A stretch of DNA of 64,000 bases from Rhodococcus sp. 105337 (GTDB lineage: Bacteria; Actinomycetota; Actinomycetes; Mycobacteriales; Mycobacteriaceae), in assembly GCF_012844225.1 (NCBI RefSeq), contig NZ_JABAGQ010000003.1, positions 248,001 through 312,000 on the forward strand. The letters run 5' to 3'. Below the pieces are notes generated by a model. It searched no databases. It was not told the DNA's origin and saw only the letters and a list, made by a program, of their open reading frames with translations. Positions 1-10,512 of the stretch are shown one piece after another. The position numbers were made by a program, and so were the translations under genes. Each line of letters opens with the position of its first letter. The first letter of the stretch is position 1.

Positions 1-150
1 GACGACGACACGCGCCACGTGCTGCTCCTCGGTAGTAGTGCTGGCGCCCGGGAACGGACACCGGACCCATCGAAGTTTACCGGCTCAGGCCGCTCGAGCC
101 GGAACCGGCCGCTGCCCCGCCGGCCACCGCCCCCAGGGAGTAGCGGACAC

Positions 151-167
151 ATACCCCCTAGGGGTAT
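151..167 (+). promoter_or_regulatory. CsoR/CstR-type operator before copA
   Basis: An inverted repeat of ATACCCC and GGGGTAT with a 3-nt centre lies about 32 bp before the copA ATG and just upstream of its Shine-Dalgarno region (GGAGG at 171-175, GAAGGAG at 184-190). The form matches operators of CsoR-family copper or persulfide repressors. Five more copies of the same motif occur near 8.05 kb and 11.2-11.3 kb in this window. Repression of copA through this site is inferred from position and family knowledge. Confidence 0.75.
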
Positions 168-198
168 AAAGGAGGAACGACATCGAAGGAGTATCCAC

Positions 199-2439
199 AT
201 GACGACCGCCGACACGACGCGTGACGTCGAACTCACCATCGGTGGGATGACCTGCGCCTCCTGCGCCGCGCGCGTCGAGAAGAAGCTCAACCGGATGGAC
301 GGCGTCACCGCGTCGGTCAACTATGCGACCGAGAAGGCGAAGGTCAGCTACAGCGGCGACATCACGCCCGAAGACCTCGTCGCGACCGTCGAAGCCACCG
401 GTTACACCGCAGCACTGCCCGCACCCCCGCAGACGCAGCACGCTGCCGGCGAGGACAGCGGACCCGACGAAGCCGCGCCATGGAAACAGCGCCTGACGGT
501 GTCGGCCCTGCTCACCGTCCCCGTGGTCGCGCTGTCGATGATCCCGGCCCTGCAGTTCGACAACTGGCAGTGGCTGTGCCTGACCCTCGCGTCACCGGTC
601 GTCGTGTGGGGCGCCCTGCCCTTCCACCGCGCGGCCTGGACCAACCTGCGGCACGGTGCCGCGACGATGGACACCCTCATCTCCGTCGGTGTCACCGCTG
701 CATACCTGTGGTCGCTGTGGGCGCTGTTCTTCACCCACGCCGGTATGCCCGGCATGAAGATGACCTTCGAGTTGTTCGCCTCGGGCGGCGGCGAGGAGCA
801 CATCTACCTGGAGGTCGCCGCGGCCGTCACCACCTTCATCACCGCGGGTCGCTGGTTCGAGGCCCGGGCGAAGCGCCGCTCCGGCGCCGCCCTGCGGGCG
901 CTGCTCGACATGGGAGCCAAAGACGTCGCGGTGCTGCGTGGCGGCACCGAAACCCGCATCCCGGTCGACCAGCTCGCCGTCGGCGATGTGTTCGTGGTGC
1001 GTCCCGGCGAGAAGATCGCGACGGACGGCGTCGTCGAATCGGGTTCGTCGGCCGTCGACGAGTCGATGCTGACCGGTGAGTCGATGCCCGTGGAGGTCGC
1101 GCCCGGCGACGCCGTGGTCGGTGCGACCGTCAACGCCGGCGGTCGCCTCACCGTCCGGGCGACCCGCGTCGGCTCCGACACCCAACTCGCCCAGATGGCG
1201 CGCCTCGTCGAGGACGCACAGAACGGGAAGGCGGAGGTCCAGCGCCTCGCCGACCGGATTTCCGCGGTGTTCGTCCCGATCGTGATCGGGCTGTCGCTGC
1301 TCACCCTCGCCGCGTGGCTGTTGTTCACCGACGATCCCGTCTCGGCTGCCTTCACGTCGGCGGTCGCGGTGCTGATCATCGCGTGCCCGTGCGCGCTGGG
1401 TCTCGCGACTCCCACAGCGCTGCTCGTCGGCACAGGCCGCGGAGCGCAACTCGGCATCCTCATCAAGGGCCCGCAGATCCTCGAATCCACGCGCCGCGTC
1501 GACACCGTCGTACTCGACAAGACCGGAACCGTCACCACGGGCGAGATGACCGTCGCCTCCGTTCATGTGGCGCCGGACGAATCCGCCGACGAAGTACTGC
1601 ATCTCGCGGGGTCGCTCGAACACGCATCCGAGCATCCGATCGCGCGGGCGATCGCCGACCACGCCGCACAGACGCGCCCGCTGTCCGGTGTGGAGAGTTT
1701 CGAAAACCACGGCGGACGCGGGGTTTCCGGTGTGGTCGACGGACGTGCCGTGCTCGCCGGGCGGCTGTCCTGGCTGCGCGACGAATGGTCGCTCACACCG
1801 GCACCCAGCCTCCGGCGAGAAGCCGAGGCGGCCGAATCCGAAGGCCGGACGCCGATCTGGGTGGCCTGGGACGGTGCGGTCCGTGCGGTCGTCGTGGTGT
1901 CCGACACGGTCAAGGACGGTTCCCGTGCCGCCGTGTCCGAACTCCGTGACCTGGGTCTTCGCCCCGTGCTGCTCACGGGTGACAACCGCGGCGCGGCCGA
2001 GGCGGTCGCGAAGCAGGTCGGCATCGACGAGGTCATCGCGGAAGTGATGCCCGCCGACAAGGTTCAGGTGATCGAGCGTCTCCAGTCCGAGGGCAGGGTC
2101 GTCGCAATGGTCGGCGACGGCGTCAACGACGCGGCAGCGCTGGCCCAGGCCGACCTCGGGCTGGCGATGGGCACGGGAACGGACGTCGCCATCGAGGCGT
2201 CGGATCTGACCCTGGTTCGAGGCGATCTACGGGCCGCCCCCGACGCCATCCGCCTCGCGCGGGCAACGCTGCGCACCATCAAGGGCAATTTGTTCTGGGC
2301 GTTCGCCTACAACGTCGCGGCGCTGCCGCTCGCCGCGCTGGGGCTGCTCAACCCGCTGATCGCGGGTGCGGCAATGGCATTCAGCTCGGTGTTCGTGGTC
2401 AGCAACAGTCTGCGCCTGCGCAGGTTCGCGCCCCGCTGA
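199..2439 (+). CDS. copA: Cu(I)-exporting P1B-type ATPase CopA
   Basis: This is a 746-residue copper efflux ATPase of the plasma membrane. It has one N-terminal heavy-metal domain with GMTCASC (CxxC at residues 19-22). Membrane helices follow, then the TGES actuator loop, the ion-path CPC motif near residue 397 (ACPCALG), DKTGT phosphorylation site, an HP-containing nucleotide-binding loop (SEHPIA), GDGVND, and C-terminal YN and MAFSS motifs typical of Cu(I) selectivity. The ATG at 199 was chosen because it has a good ribosome site and places the metal domain right at the N terminus. The frame is open further upstream, but that stretch contains the operator at 151-167. Length is normal for a CopA with one metal domain. 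The CsoR-like operator predicts induction by copper or, given the neighbouring regulon, possibly by sulfane sulfur. No copper chaperone or cognate CsoR with the full C-H-C triad is visible here. Confidence 0.96.
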   Translation: MTTADTTRDVELTIGGMTCASCAARVEKKLNRMDGVTASVNYATEKAKVSYSGDITPEDLVATVEATGYTAALPAPPQTQHAAGEDSGPDEAAPWKQRLTVSALLTVPVVALSMIPALQFDNWQWLCLTLASPVVVWGALPFHRAAWTNLRHGAATMDTLISVGVTAAYLWSLWALFFTHAGMPGMKMTFELFASGGGEEHIYLEVAAAVTTFITAGRWFEARAKRRSGAALRALLDMGAKDVAVLRGGTETRIPVDQLAVGDVFVVRPGEKIATDGVVESGSSAVDESMLTGESMPVEVAPGDAVVGATVNAGGRLTVRATRVGSDTQLAQMARLVEDAQNGKAEVQRLADRISAVFVPIVIGLSLLTLAAWLLFTDDPVSAAFTSAVAVLIIACPCALGLATPTALLVGTGRGAQLGILIKGPQILESTRRVDTVVLDKTGTVTTGEMTVASVHVAPDESADEVLHLAGSLEHASEHPIARAIADHAAQTRPLSGVESFENHGGRGVSGVVDGRAVLAGRLSWLRDEWSLTPAPSLRREAEAAESEGRTPIWVAWDGAVRAVVVVSDTVKDGSRAAVSELRDLGLRPVLLTGDNRGAAEAVAKQVGIDEVIAEVMPADKVQVIERLQSEGRVVAMVGDGVNDAAALAQADLGLAMGTGTDVAIEASDLTLVRGDLRAAPDAIRLARATLRTIKGNLFWAFAYNVAALPLAALGLLNPLIAGAAMAFSSVFVVSNSLRLRRFAPR

Positions 2440-2455
2440 CCCCGGGCGACGGTGG

Positions 2456-2487
2456 TGGTGTGCGAGATCTTCCGATCTCGCACACCA
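2456..2487. terminator. Bidirectional intrinsic terminator-like hairpin
   Basis: A perfect 13-bp inverted repeat (stem TGGTGTGCGAGAT, 6-nt loop) lies between the stop of copA and the stop of the convergent LLM oxidoreductase gene, which ends at 2491. There is no clear U-tract, which is usual in high-GC actinobacteria. It probably ends transcription from both sides. Confidence 0.7.
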
Positions 2488-2490
2488 TCG

Positions 2491-3405
2491 CTATCGCGAT
2501 ATCGCCGACTCCCATTCGCCGCGTTCGGCAGCAACGAGTTCGCGCACCCGCGGCGCGACCTCGGCTGCGAAGCGTTCGAGGTCCGTCGAGGCGTCGCTCG
2601 CGAGAACGAACGTGCTCGTGCCGTGCTGCAGAGTCAGCTCGGCGAGCTGCTCGGCCCACACCTCCGCCGGACCGTGCAGAAACGAACCGTCGGCAACATC
2701 GGCGAAGGTGCCGGTGACGTTGTACAGGCGGCGGATCTGCGCGGGTTCGCGCCCGGCCTCCCGAGCGGCGTCGTCGACCCGCGCGCTCATCTCTCCCAGG
2801 ACGTCGGACCCGGCGGCGAACGAACTCGGCAGCCAGCCGTCGGCGAGCCGTCCGGTCAGTCCGAGCATGCGGGTGCCGTAGGCGCCGACCCAGATTCCGA
2901 GATCGTGTGCGGGAGCGGGGCCGCGTTTCGCACCGGACAGCGAGTAATACTCGCCGTCGACCTTCGCCCCGCCCTTCTCGTCGGACCACAGCGCCCGGAT
3001 CACCGCGATCGCATCGGCCAACGCCGTCACCGCTTGCCCGGCGCTTCGGCGCGGACCTCCGTTGGCCGCCACCGCATCCCAGAACGCACCCGAGCCGAGT
3101 CCGAGTTCGACGCGGCCGCCGCTGAGCCGGTCCAGTGACGCGGCGCTGCGTGCGAGGATCACCGGTCCGCGCAGGGGAAGGTTCGCCACGTTCGGCGCGA
3201 CGGTGACGGTCGTCGTCCGGGCCGCGATCCAGCTGAGCAAGGTCCAGGTATCGAGAAAACGCGACTGGTAGGGGTGATCCTGGATCGTCACCAGATCGAG
3301 CCCGGCGCGTTCGGACACGAGAGCGAGATCCACCACCCGGGCCGGGTCACCGGCGGACGGTGTGAGGAAGCTGCCGAATTCGAGGGATTGCCGGTAGTCG
3401 GGCAC
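2491..3405 (-). CDS. LLM-class (luciferase-like) F420/flavin-dependent oxidoreductase
   Basis: This 304-residue cytoplasmic protein has the bacterial luciferase-like TIM-barrel pattern: an N-terminal strand (FGSFLTP), then DLVTIQDHPY, ARTTTVTVAPNVANLPLR, LDRLSGGRVELGLGSG and a late GAYGTRMLGLTGRLADGW segment. Such enzymes in actinobacteria commonly use F420H2, sometimes FMNH2; the substrate cannot be read from the sequence. The start is GTG at 3405, 3 nt after the stop of the upstream AhpD-like gene, so the two are an operon and presumably translationally coupled. The gene ends at the hairpin shared with copA. Confidence 0.88.
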   Translation of the reverse strand: MPDYRQSLEFGSFLTPSAGDPARVVDLALVSERAGLDLVTIQDHPYQSRFLDTWTLLSWIAARTTTVTVAPNVANLPLRGPVILARSAASLDRLSGGRVELGLGSGAFWDAVAANGGPRRSAGQAVTALADAIAVIRALWSDEKGGAKVDGEYYSLSGAKRGPAPAHDLGIWVGAYGTRMLGLTGRLADGWLPSSFAAGSDVLGEMSARVDDAAREAGREPAQIRRLYNVTGTFADVADGSFLHGPAEVWAEQLAELTLQHGTSTFVLASDASTDLERFAAEVAPRVRELVAAERGEWESAISR

Positions 3406-3408
3406 GTG

Positions 3409-3888
3409 TCACGATCCTTCCGACTCGGAGCGCGGGGCGTGGCGGCTGACGATCGAGATGCGGTTGAACGCGTTCATGGTGATGGCCACCCATGCGACGG
3501 CTGAGAGCTGGTCGTCGGTGAGGTGCGCTCGGGCCTCCGCGTAGTCGCGGTCCTGCTCGTAGCTCGAGGGCAGCACTGTCACCGATTCGGCGAGGGTGAG
3601 CGCCGCCCGCTCGACATCGGTGAACAGCTCGGTGTCCCGCCACACCGACAACACCGCGAGCTGCGTCGTCGACACGCCTGCCTTCAGCGCCTCGCGGACG
3701 TGAATGTCGAGACAGTAGGCGCAACCGTTGATCTGCGAGACCCGGATGTTGACGAGTTCGACGAGGGACCGCTCGAGCCCGGCCTTCGCGACGGCCTCGC
3801 GCACCGCGCCGGCGACGGCGACCTGCGCCCGGTAGACAGGCCGGGTCTGTTTGTCGATCAGAACGCGGGGCTCTCGGGTTTCGGTCAT
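3409..3888 (-). CDS. AhpD-like carboxymuconolactone decarboxylase-family protein
   Basis: The protein has 159 residues and an all-helical AhpD/CMD fold. The redox motif is GCAYCLDIH with Cys56, Cys59 and His63, the active-site signature of AhpD-type peroxidase-reductase partners. ATG at 3888 is preceded by GAGGAG. It is the first gene of a two-gene unit with the LLM oxidoreductase. The role is probably thiol-based peroxide or alkylhydroperoxide reduction, but a specific partner such as AhpC is not present here, so function is assigned at family level only. Confidence 0.88.
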   Translation of the reverse strand: MTETREPRVLIDKQTRPVYRAQVAVAGAVREAVAKAGLERSLVELVNIRVSQINGCAYCLDIHVREALKAGVSTTQLAVLSVWRDTELFTDVERAALTLAESVTVLPSSYEQDRDYAEARAHLTDDQLSAVAWVAITMNAFNRISIVSRHAPRSESEGS

Positions 3889-4022
3889 GTCCGCTCCTCG
3901 GGCCGGTCGGCGATCCGTCGTGCATGTGCACCGATTAGTTGACTACGCAACGTACCATCGGGCTCGCGCACGCACCGGAGATCCGGCTCGCGACCGACAC
4001 TGCGAACGGCATACTCGGAGGC

Positions 4023-4667
4023 ATGCGACTGACCCACTTCGGCCACTCCTGCATCCTCGTGGAACACCTCGGGCAGAAGATCCTCTTCGACCCGGGCAAT
4101 TTCTCGCACGGATTCGAGGGGATCACCGGCCTCGACGCGATTCTGGTCACCCATCAGCACCCGGACCACGCCGACCCCGCCCGCCTCCCGGCGCTTCTCG
4201 ACGCCAACCCCGGCGCTGCCCTGTTCTCGGATCCGCAGTCCGCGGAACTTCTCGAGGGCGACTGGTCGGCGGTGCGGCCCGGCGACCGGTTCACGGTCGG
4301 CGACGTGACGATCCGGGGCACCGGCGGCCGCCACGCGGTGATCCACCCCGACCTTGCGGTCATCGACAACACCGCGTTCCTCGTCGGAGACGCGGAGAAC
4401 CCGGCACGCCTGATGCACCCGGGAGACTCGCTGTACATCCCGTCCGAGAAGGTGGACGTACTCGCACTCCCGGCAGCGGCGCCGTGGCTCAAGATCTGGG
4501 AAGCCGTGGACTACCTGCGTGCCGTGAATCCCCGGGTGGCGGTGCCGATCCACCAGGGCATCATCACCGATCAGGCGAACGGCATCTTCTACGGCCGGTA
4601 CTCCGACATGGCCCCCGACGGCACCGAGTTCCGGGTACTGCCGTACGAGGACGACGTCGAAGTCTGA
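4023..4667 (+). CDS. MBL-fold metal-dependent hydrolase (UlaG/YfiL-like)
   Basis: A 214-residue metallo-beta-lactamase-fold hydrolase. It starts with MRLTHFGHSCILVE, which is typical of the small UlaG-like family, and carries the metal motif HQHPDH at residues 44-49 and a later GGRHAVIHPDL segment. ATG at 4023 is preferred over the upstream in-frame starts because the fold begins there. It is convergent with the following FAD dehydrogenase gene, with 27 bp between the stops. The substrate is unknown. Confidence 0.87.
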   Translation: MRLTHFGHSCILVEHLGQKILFDPGNFSHGFEGITGLDAILVTHQHPDHADPARLPALLDANPGAALFSDPQSAELLEGDWSAVRPGDRFTVGDVTIRGTGGRHAVIHPDLAVIDNTAFLVGDAENPARLMHPGDSLYIPSEKVDVLALPAAAPWLKIWEAVDYLRAVNPRVAVPIHQGIITDQANGIFYGRYSDMAPDGTEFRVLPYEDDVEV

Positions 4668-4694
4668 TCCGCACCCGGCGCCGCCGAGGGGGGT

Positions 4695-6338
4695 TTACCG
4701 CGCCGCCGCCCGCCCGGCGGCGCGGCCGGAGAAGATGCATCCGCCGAGGAACGTGCCTTCCAGCGAGCGGTAGCCGTGTACGCCACCGCCTCCGAAGCCC
4801 GCGACCTCGCCTGCCGCGTACAGCCCGTCGAACACCGAGCCGTCCGCACGCAACACCCTCGACGACAGGTCGGTTTCGAGGCCTCCCAGCGTCTTACGGG
4901 TGAGGAGATGCAGTTTGACCGCGACCAGGGGGCCGGCCTTCGGGTCGAGGATCCGGTGCGGCGACGCAATGCGGGCGATGCGATCCGGCTTGTAGGTGCG
5001 GGCCGCACGCATCGCGACGACCTGCAGGTCCTTCGTGAACTTGTTCGTCATCTCCCGGTCCCGCGACTCGACGACCGAACGCACCCGCTCGTAGTCGAGC
5101 GGCGTATCAGGCGTCAGCTCGTTCATTCCGGCGACGAGGTCGGCGAGGTTGTCGCGGACGACGAAGTCGACGCCACGCCGCATGAACGCATCCACAGGTC
5201 CGGGCGCACCCGACCGGATGCGCTGCAGGAGCAAGCGGACATCCCGGCCGGTGAGGTCGGGATTCTGCTCCGATCCGGAGAGACTGAACTCCTTCTCGAT
5301 GATCTTCTGGTCCAGGAGGAACCAGGTGTGGTCGTGCCCGGTGCGCGCGATGTGCTCGAGAGTGCCGAGGGTGTCGAAACCGGGGAACAGCGGAACCGGC
5401 AGGCGAGTGCCGGTGGCGTCGAGCCACAGCGACGACGGTCCGGGCAGAATCCGGATGCCGTGGTTCGGCCACACGGGGTCGAAGTTCGTGATGCCCTCGG
5501 TGTAGTGCCACATCCGGTCGCGGTTGACGATGTTGCCACCGGCGTTCTCGGTGATCTCGAGCATTCGCCCGTCGACGTGCGCGGGAACACCGGTGAGCAT
5601 CCGCTTCGGCGGCTCGCCCAGACGCTGGGGCCAGTTCTTCTTCACGAGTTCGAAGTTGCCGCCGATACCGCCGGAAGTGACGATCACGGCTCCGGCAGCG
5701 AACTCGAATTCGCCGACTCCCACCCGCGACGAAGCGACACCGCGAGCCGCGTCGGTCGGCTCGAGCACGGTGCCTCGCACCCCTGTCACCGCTCCGTCGG
5801 TGATCACCAGGTCGTCGACCTGGTGACGGTGCTTCAGCGTGACCAGTCCCCGGTCGACGCCCTCCCGGACCTTACGAGCGAAGATCTCGACGAGAGCCGG
5901 TCCCGTGCCCCACGTGATGTGGAAACGGGGAACCGAATTGCCGTGTCCCGCAGCGTCGTAACCGCCACGCTCGGCCCAGTTGACCATCGGGAAGATCTTC
6001 AGCCCGCGCTGCTTGAGCCACGCGTGCTTCTCCCCCGTCGCGAATTCGACGTACGCCTGCGCCCACCGGCGTGGCCAGCGGTCGTCGACCTCGCGGTCGA
6101 AGCCCGCCGTGCCCATCCAGTCCTGGAGGGCCAGTTCGTACGAGTCCTCGATACCGAGACGCCGTTGCTCGGGACTGTCGACGAAGAACAGTCCGCCGAA
6201 CGACCAGAATGCCTGTCCCCCGAGGTTGTTCGCATTCTCCTGGTCCACCAGGATCACCTTCCGGCCTGCGTCGACGAGTTCTCCCGTCGCCACGAGTCCC
6301 GCAAGGCCCGCCCCCACCACGATCACATCTGCGTCCAT
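4695..6338 (-). CDS. FAD-binding dehydrogenase (fumarate reductase/3-ketosteroid dehydrogenase-like flavoprotein)
   Basis: This 547-residue flavoprotein opens with the Rossmann motif DVIVVGAGLAGLVATGEL and has a second FAD contact in the C-terminal GLYAAGEVAGFGGGGVHG segment, followed by LEGTFLGGCIFSGRAAG. This is the succinate dehydrogenase/fumarate reductase flavoprotein fold. Length and layout agree with the actinobacterial Rv0785-like family, whose substrate is not established. ATG at 6338 was chosen because the dinucleotide-binding strand begins immediately after it; an upstream extension of 17 residues is possible but not typical. It is a monocistronic-looking gene followed by a 142-bp gap to bluB. 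Confidence 0.9.
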   Translation of the reverse strand: MDADVIVVGAGLAGLVATGELVDAGRKVILVDQENANNLGGQAFWSFGGLFFVDSPEQRRLGIEDSYELALQDWMGTAGFDREVDDRWPRRWAQAYVEFATGEKHAWLKQRGLKIFPMVNWAERGGYDAAGHGNSVPRFHITWGTGPALVEIFARKVREGVDRGLVTLKHRHQVDDLVITDGAVTGVRGTVLEPTDAARGVASSRVGVGEFEFAAGAVIVTSGGIGGNFELVKKNWPQRLGEPPKRMLTGVPAHVDGRMLEITENAGGNIVNRDRMWHYTEGITNFDPVWPNHGIRILPGPSSLWLDATGTRLPVPLFPGFDTLGTLEHIARTGHDHTWFLLDQKIIEKEFSLSGSEQNPDLTGRDVRLLLQRIRSGAPGPVDAFMRRGVDFVVRDNLADLVAGMNELTPDTPLDYERVRSVVESRDREMTNKFTKDLQVVAMRAARTYKPDRIARIASPHRILDPKAGPLVAVKLHLLTRKTLGGLETDLSSRVLRADGSVFDGLYAAGEVAGFGGGGVHGYRSLEGTFLGGCIFSGRAAGRAAAR

Positions 6339-6480
6339 GCCGCAAACAGTACCGAGCGAACGCACGGCTCGGGACAAACAGTCGCCCACGCAACTCCTCA
6401 GACGGTGACGCGCCCCTTCGAGGAAGCCGGCCGGCGATAGACCGACGCGAGTCGTCGCTCGAACGACGACTGCGGGGCGA

Positions 6481-7176
6481 TCACACGTCGGCGTCGCGAC
6501 GTTCCGGCAGTCTCGCGTCGTTCAGCCCTTCGTCGTGCTTCCCCCAGGATTCGAAGTGCACGGCCTCACCGAGGGGGCGGCCCTGTCGCCAGCCGAACCG
6601 CTCGAGGTCCGGAACCTCCTGCAGGCGTGTCACGGGACCGAGGCACAGCCAGGCGATCGGTCGGACGGGGTCCTCGACTCCGACGAAGTCGCGGAGGAAT
6701 TCTTCTTCGTAGAACGAGACCCACCCGACGCCCAGGCCCTCCGCCGTAGCCGCGAGCCAGAGGTTCTGGATGGCGAGAACCGCTGAGAACAAGCCGGATT
6801 CGTCGACGGTATGCCGCCCGAGGATGTGCTTCCCGCCGCGCGACGGGTCGTAGGTGACGACGATGCCGGTACGCGATTCGGCGATGCCCTCGACCTTGAT
6901 GGGGTCGAAGGTCCGCCGCTTGTCCTCGGGCAGCGAATCGGCGAATGCCTTCCGGCATCCGGCGACGTGCTCGGCGAAAGCGTCAAGGCGCTCCGGATCA
7001 CGGACCACCACGAAATCCCACGGCTGCGTATTACCCACGCTCGGTGCGTGGTGGGCAGCGGCGAGAACCCGGTGCAGCGCGTCCTCGCGAATCGCCTCCC
7101 CGCTGAACTCGGCGCGCACGTCGCGGCGCATGCGGATGATGTCGTACAGCGCCTCGCGCGCTCGAGCGGTGAACAT
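6481..7176 (-). CDS. bluB: 5,6-dimethylbenzimidazole synthase BluB
   Basis: A 231-residue nitroreductase-fold enzyme that cleaves reduced FMN with oxygen to 5,6-dimethylbenzimidazole, the lower ligand of cobalamin. Family features are the early RRDVR motif, AAHHAPSVGNTQPWDF, and the HTVDESGLFSAVLAIQNLWLAA helix. Start ATG at 7176 lies 5 nt after the stop of the glutathione peroxidase gene, so the two are co-transcribed. No other cobalamin genes are nearby, so assignment rests on the motifs. Confidence 0.92.
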   Translation of the reverse strand: MFTARAREALYDIIRMRRDVRAEFSGEAIREDALHRVLAAAHHAPSVGNTQPWDFVVVRDPERLDAFAEHVAGCRKAFADSLPEDKRRTFDPIKVEGIAESRTGIVVTYDPSRGGKHILGRHTVDESGLFSAVLAIQNLWLAATAEGLGVGWVSFYEEEFLRDFVGVEDPVRPIAWLCLGPVTRLQEVPDLERFGWRQGRPLGEAVHFESWGKHDEGLNDARLPERRDADV

Positions 7177-7181
7177 GATCG

Positions 7182-7676
7182 TCAGGCCGGCACGACTGCT
7201 TCGATGGCCTCGATGACCTCGGGGGCGTCGGGTTCGGTGCGGGGACGGAAACGATCGACGACGGTACCGTCCGGGGCGATCAGGAACTTCTCGAAGTTCC
7301 ACTGGATGTCACCGGCTTCACCGGACGCATCGGCGTGCTTGGTGAGTTCGGCATACAGCGGATGGCGGCTGTCGCCGTTGACCTCGATCTTCTCCAGCAG
7401 CGGGAAGGTCACACCGTAGGTGGCCGAGCAGAATTCCTGAATCTCCTCGGCCGTTCCCGGTTCCTGTCCCATGAACTGGTTGCACGGCACGCCGATCACG
7501 ATGAGGCCGCGGTCGGCGTAGTCGTTCGCGAGCTGCTCGAGTGCGCCGTACTGCGGGGTCAGTCCGCACTTGGACGCGACGTTGACGACGAGCAGCGCGT
7601 GCCCCTCGAACGCCGCGAGGCTGGTGGGCTCACCCGAGAGGGTGTGGATCGAGATGTTCTGGAGGTCGGTGGTCAT
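7182..7676 (-). CDS. Glutathione peroxidase-family thiol peroxidase
   Basis: The protein has 164 residues. Signature blocks are VVNVASKCGLTPQY with the peroxidatic Cys37, VIGVPCNQFMGQEPG with the conserved Gln, and IQWNFEKFLI with the conserved Trp. In actinobacteria, which lack glutathione, members of this family usually use thioredoxin and reduce lipid or organic peroxides. ATG at 7676. It is followed directly by bluB and preceded by the CstR-like repressor gene on the same strand (75 bp apart), so it may be read from the same self-regulated promoter. Confidence 0.93.
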   Translation of the reverse strand: MTTDLQNISIHTLSGEPTSLAAFEGHALLVVNVASKCGLTPQYGALEQLANDYADRGLIVIGVPCNQFMGQEPGTAEEIQEFCSATYGVTFPLLEKIEVNGDSRHPLYAELTKHADASGEAGDIQWNFEKFLIAPDGTVVDRFRPRTEPDAPEVIEAIEAVVPA

Positions 7677-7751
7677 GCCTACAAGCTAGCGTGCCCGCAC
7701 CGGACCGTTCGGGACGGCGGCCCGCCCGGGACGACAGCGTCGTCGATGCAC

Positions 7752-8589
<838 letters not shown>

Positions 8590-9186
8590 CTACTTCACAC
8601 CTGGCCGGTAGAACCACGCAAGCGCAACCCCCGAAGCGCACAACACGGTCGCAACAAGCCACCCCCGTACAGCAGGATCGCCGCCGACAGCGGTGATCAG
8701 CACTCCACAAAACGAGCAGAACAAAAGAATCGACCACACCACCTGGCGGACGACCGCCATACGCACTGCCCTCTTCATACGCGCCGCACAAACCAGGTCT
8801 ATACCCGCGGCGAAATCCACTGCGTGCTGATTCTGAGGGAAGAGATTCCGGTCCGAGGTGTAAGCAAACAACCCGATCCCATGCGCGTTCGCGTAGTCGA
8901 CCGCCTGCGGGGTGTACGGCGATTCGGAGAACAATTCCGTGAAGAACAACAAGGACTTGGAGTGATCCGACCCCCGGGCACCGTACAGTCGCTGCAAGTC
9001 CGGCCGCCCCACCCTCGCATGCATCCACTTCACCTGCGCGACCGCACGACGAGCGACGACATCGAGGCCCCCATCGGGACCGGCCCCGGTCACAATCGCG
9101 TCAACGAAGCCCATATCCCGCATCAGAGCAGCCGCGAAGTGCTCAGCATCCTCAGGGCAAGTGATGTAACCAGACCGAGAACCCAT
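8590..9186 (-). CDS. Mrr-like restriction endonuclease-fold protein with C-terminal membrane helices
   Basis: This is a 198-residue protein. Residues about 8-110 resemble the Mrr_cat nuclease domain: the helix AEHFAAALMRDMGF, then VTGAGPDGGLDVVARRAVAQVKW, which supplies the catalytic D...QxK pattern. Residues about 140-190 form two hydrophobic segments (VVWSILLFCSFCGVLITAV and GWLVATVLCASGVALAWFY), so the nuclease domain is predicted to be membrane-anchored. ATG at 9186 was chosen because GGGAGG lies 10 nt upstream; the open frame continues upstream but looks non-coding. It is isolated, flanked by two gene-poor stretches, and breaks an otherwise functional sulfur cluster, which suggests acquisition by insertion. 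A role in DNA or plasmid/phage restriction is inferred from the fold only. Confidence 0.72.
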   Translation of the reverse strand: MGSRSGYITCPEDAEHFAAALMRDMGFVDAIVTGAGPDGGLDVVARRAVAQVKWMHARVGRPDLQRLYGARGSDHSKSLLFFTELFSESPYTPQAVDYANAHGIGLFAYTSDRNLFPQNQHAVDFAAGIDLVCAARMKRAVRMAVVRQVVWSILLFCSFCGVLITAVGGDPAVRGWLVATVLCASGVALAWFYRPGVK

Positions 9187-9640
9187 GTCAGTCCAACCTC
9201 CCGGGTTGCCGCCACTGTAACCACCGACGGCACCCAAACAACACCAAATCAAGACCCCACCCCAGCAGACGCCGCAAAAACGTCCGAGGCCCGTCTCCGA
9301 TTCCATCCAATTTCTCTGGACTTCGCGAGCACGTGCATTACCTCGATCTACCAACAGTGTGTTGAAGACGTGTCCTGCTCATCTGCCAGAGATGACAAAT
9401 ATTGGTCCAACCTCCGCCGATCGACCACAGCCTCGTCGCGCAGCCGCACAATGGCGGCCAACTCATCTGCCTGCGCCACAAACGAGTTCAGGCCTCGAGG
9501 ACCCGGAAACCGGAGACCCCGCAGCTGTCACTCGCCTAACCTAGTTGTTGAGCATAACCCGTTCTAGGACCCGCTCCGCTTCCGGACGCAGAGTGGTGCC
9601 CAACCCGGCCCTGGTCGGTCTGCACGAGAGAGTTCGCGAA
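9187..9640. other. Gene-poor stretch between the nuclease gene and tauE
   Basis: About 450 bp with no supportable gene. It is less GC-rich and less codon-structured than the surroundings. A minus-strand frame over roughly 9541-9640 reads like a protein C terminus (ending EAERVLERVMLNN) but has no start or upstream domain and could be debris. No inverted repeats or transposase fragments were recognised. Confidence 0.4.
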
Positions 9641-10510
9641 TTATGCGGCAGCAATGGGGATTCGACGCCATCGCCGCAGCGGACAGCGGGTAGTGCGTGT
9701 GCACGCATAGGCGGTGCCGGCGGCAACCAGCGTGAGGACCGCGACCGCGCCTCCCACAGCGGGATGCAGTTCCTGCGCAATGATGACGGAGGACATCAGC
9801 AGAACGAACCACCCGAAGCCCTTACGCAGCGTATCCGGATCGACCTTCGAGGTGAGCCGGCCACCGATCAGGCTGCCGACCACCGCGGCGCCGGTCACCA
9901 TCGCCGCCAGGCGCCAGTCGATCTGCACGGACGAGAGGTAGCCACCGAGCCCCGCGAAGGATTTCATGGCGATCACGATGAGTGAGGTACCCACGGCGAT
10001 GGGCATGGGCAGTCCGCCGAGGAGCGCGAGCGCGGGCACGACGAGGAAACCACCACCGGCACCGACCAGACCGGTGACCAACCCGACGACCACGCCGTCG
10101 AGCAGAATCTTCCCGACCGGCATAGCGGGAACAGCACTTCCGGTTGCTGCCTTGTTCTTGCGGCCGCGCAGCATCGCGACCGCGGTGGCGATCATCATGG
10201 CCGCGAACGCGAGCAGCAGGATGCCGCCGGGAATGAAGCGCGAGAACAGGCCACCGGCGTAGGCACCGACCATGCCCGCCGCACCGAACAGGATGCCGGT
10301 GCGCCACTGCACGCGGCCCGCCCGCGCGTGGGAGATCGCGCCGACCGCGCTCGTGACACCGACTACGAGCAGGGAGGTGGCGATCGCTTCCTTGGCGTCC
10401 ATGCCCGCGACGTAGGCGAGCAGAGGGACGGTCAGGATGGATCCTCCGCCGCCGAGCAACCCGAGGGTGACGCCGACAAGGACCGCCAGTGACACGGTCA
10501 GCGCGATCAC
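9641..10510 (-). CDS. TauE/SafE-family sulfur-anion permease
   Basis: This 289-residue polytopic membrane protein is built of two similar halves, each opening with the family's glycine-rich loop (GLLGGGGSILTVPLL near residue 18 and GLVGAGGGFLVVPAL near residue 155). The family moves sulfite, sulfonates, thiosulfate or related anions. GTG at 10510 starts 2 nt after the rhodanese stop, so it is the second gene of a CstR-operator-controlled operon. In staphylococcal cst loci a TauE protein has the same company. The direction and substrate (thiosulfate or sulfite from persulfide oxidation) are inferences. The tail after residue 270 is basic (CPLRRWRRIP). Confidence 0.9.
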   Translation of the reverse strand: MIALTVSLAVLVGVTLGLLGGGGSILTVPLLAYVAGMDAKEAIATSLLVVGVTSAVGAISHARAGRVQWRTGILFGAAGMVGAYAGGLFSRFIPGGILLLAFAAMMIATAVAMLRGRKNKAATGSAVPAMPVGKILLDGVVVGLVTGLVGAGGGFLVVPALALLGGLPMPIAVGTSLIVIAMKSFAGLGGYLSSVQIDWRLAAMVTGAAVVGSLIGGRLTSKVDPDTLRKGFGWFVLLMSSVIIAQELHPAVGGAVAVLTLVAAGTAYACTRTTRCPLRRWRRIPIAAA

Positions 10511-10512
10511 GA

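Noticed and set aside
19-198. N-terminal extension of copA to base 19
   Set aside because: The extra 60 residues are Arg/Pro-rich without a metal motif, and the stretch contains the operator and the ribosome site for the ATG at 199.
9541-9640. Minus-strand frame ending like a protein C terminus (EAERVLERVMLNN)
   Set aside because: The upstream part of the frame is the tauE gene read in another frame and there is no start or domain, so a pseudogene cannot be claimed.
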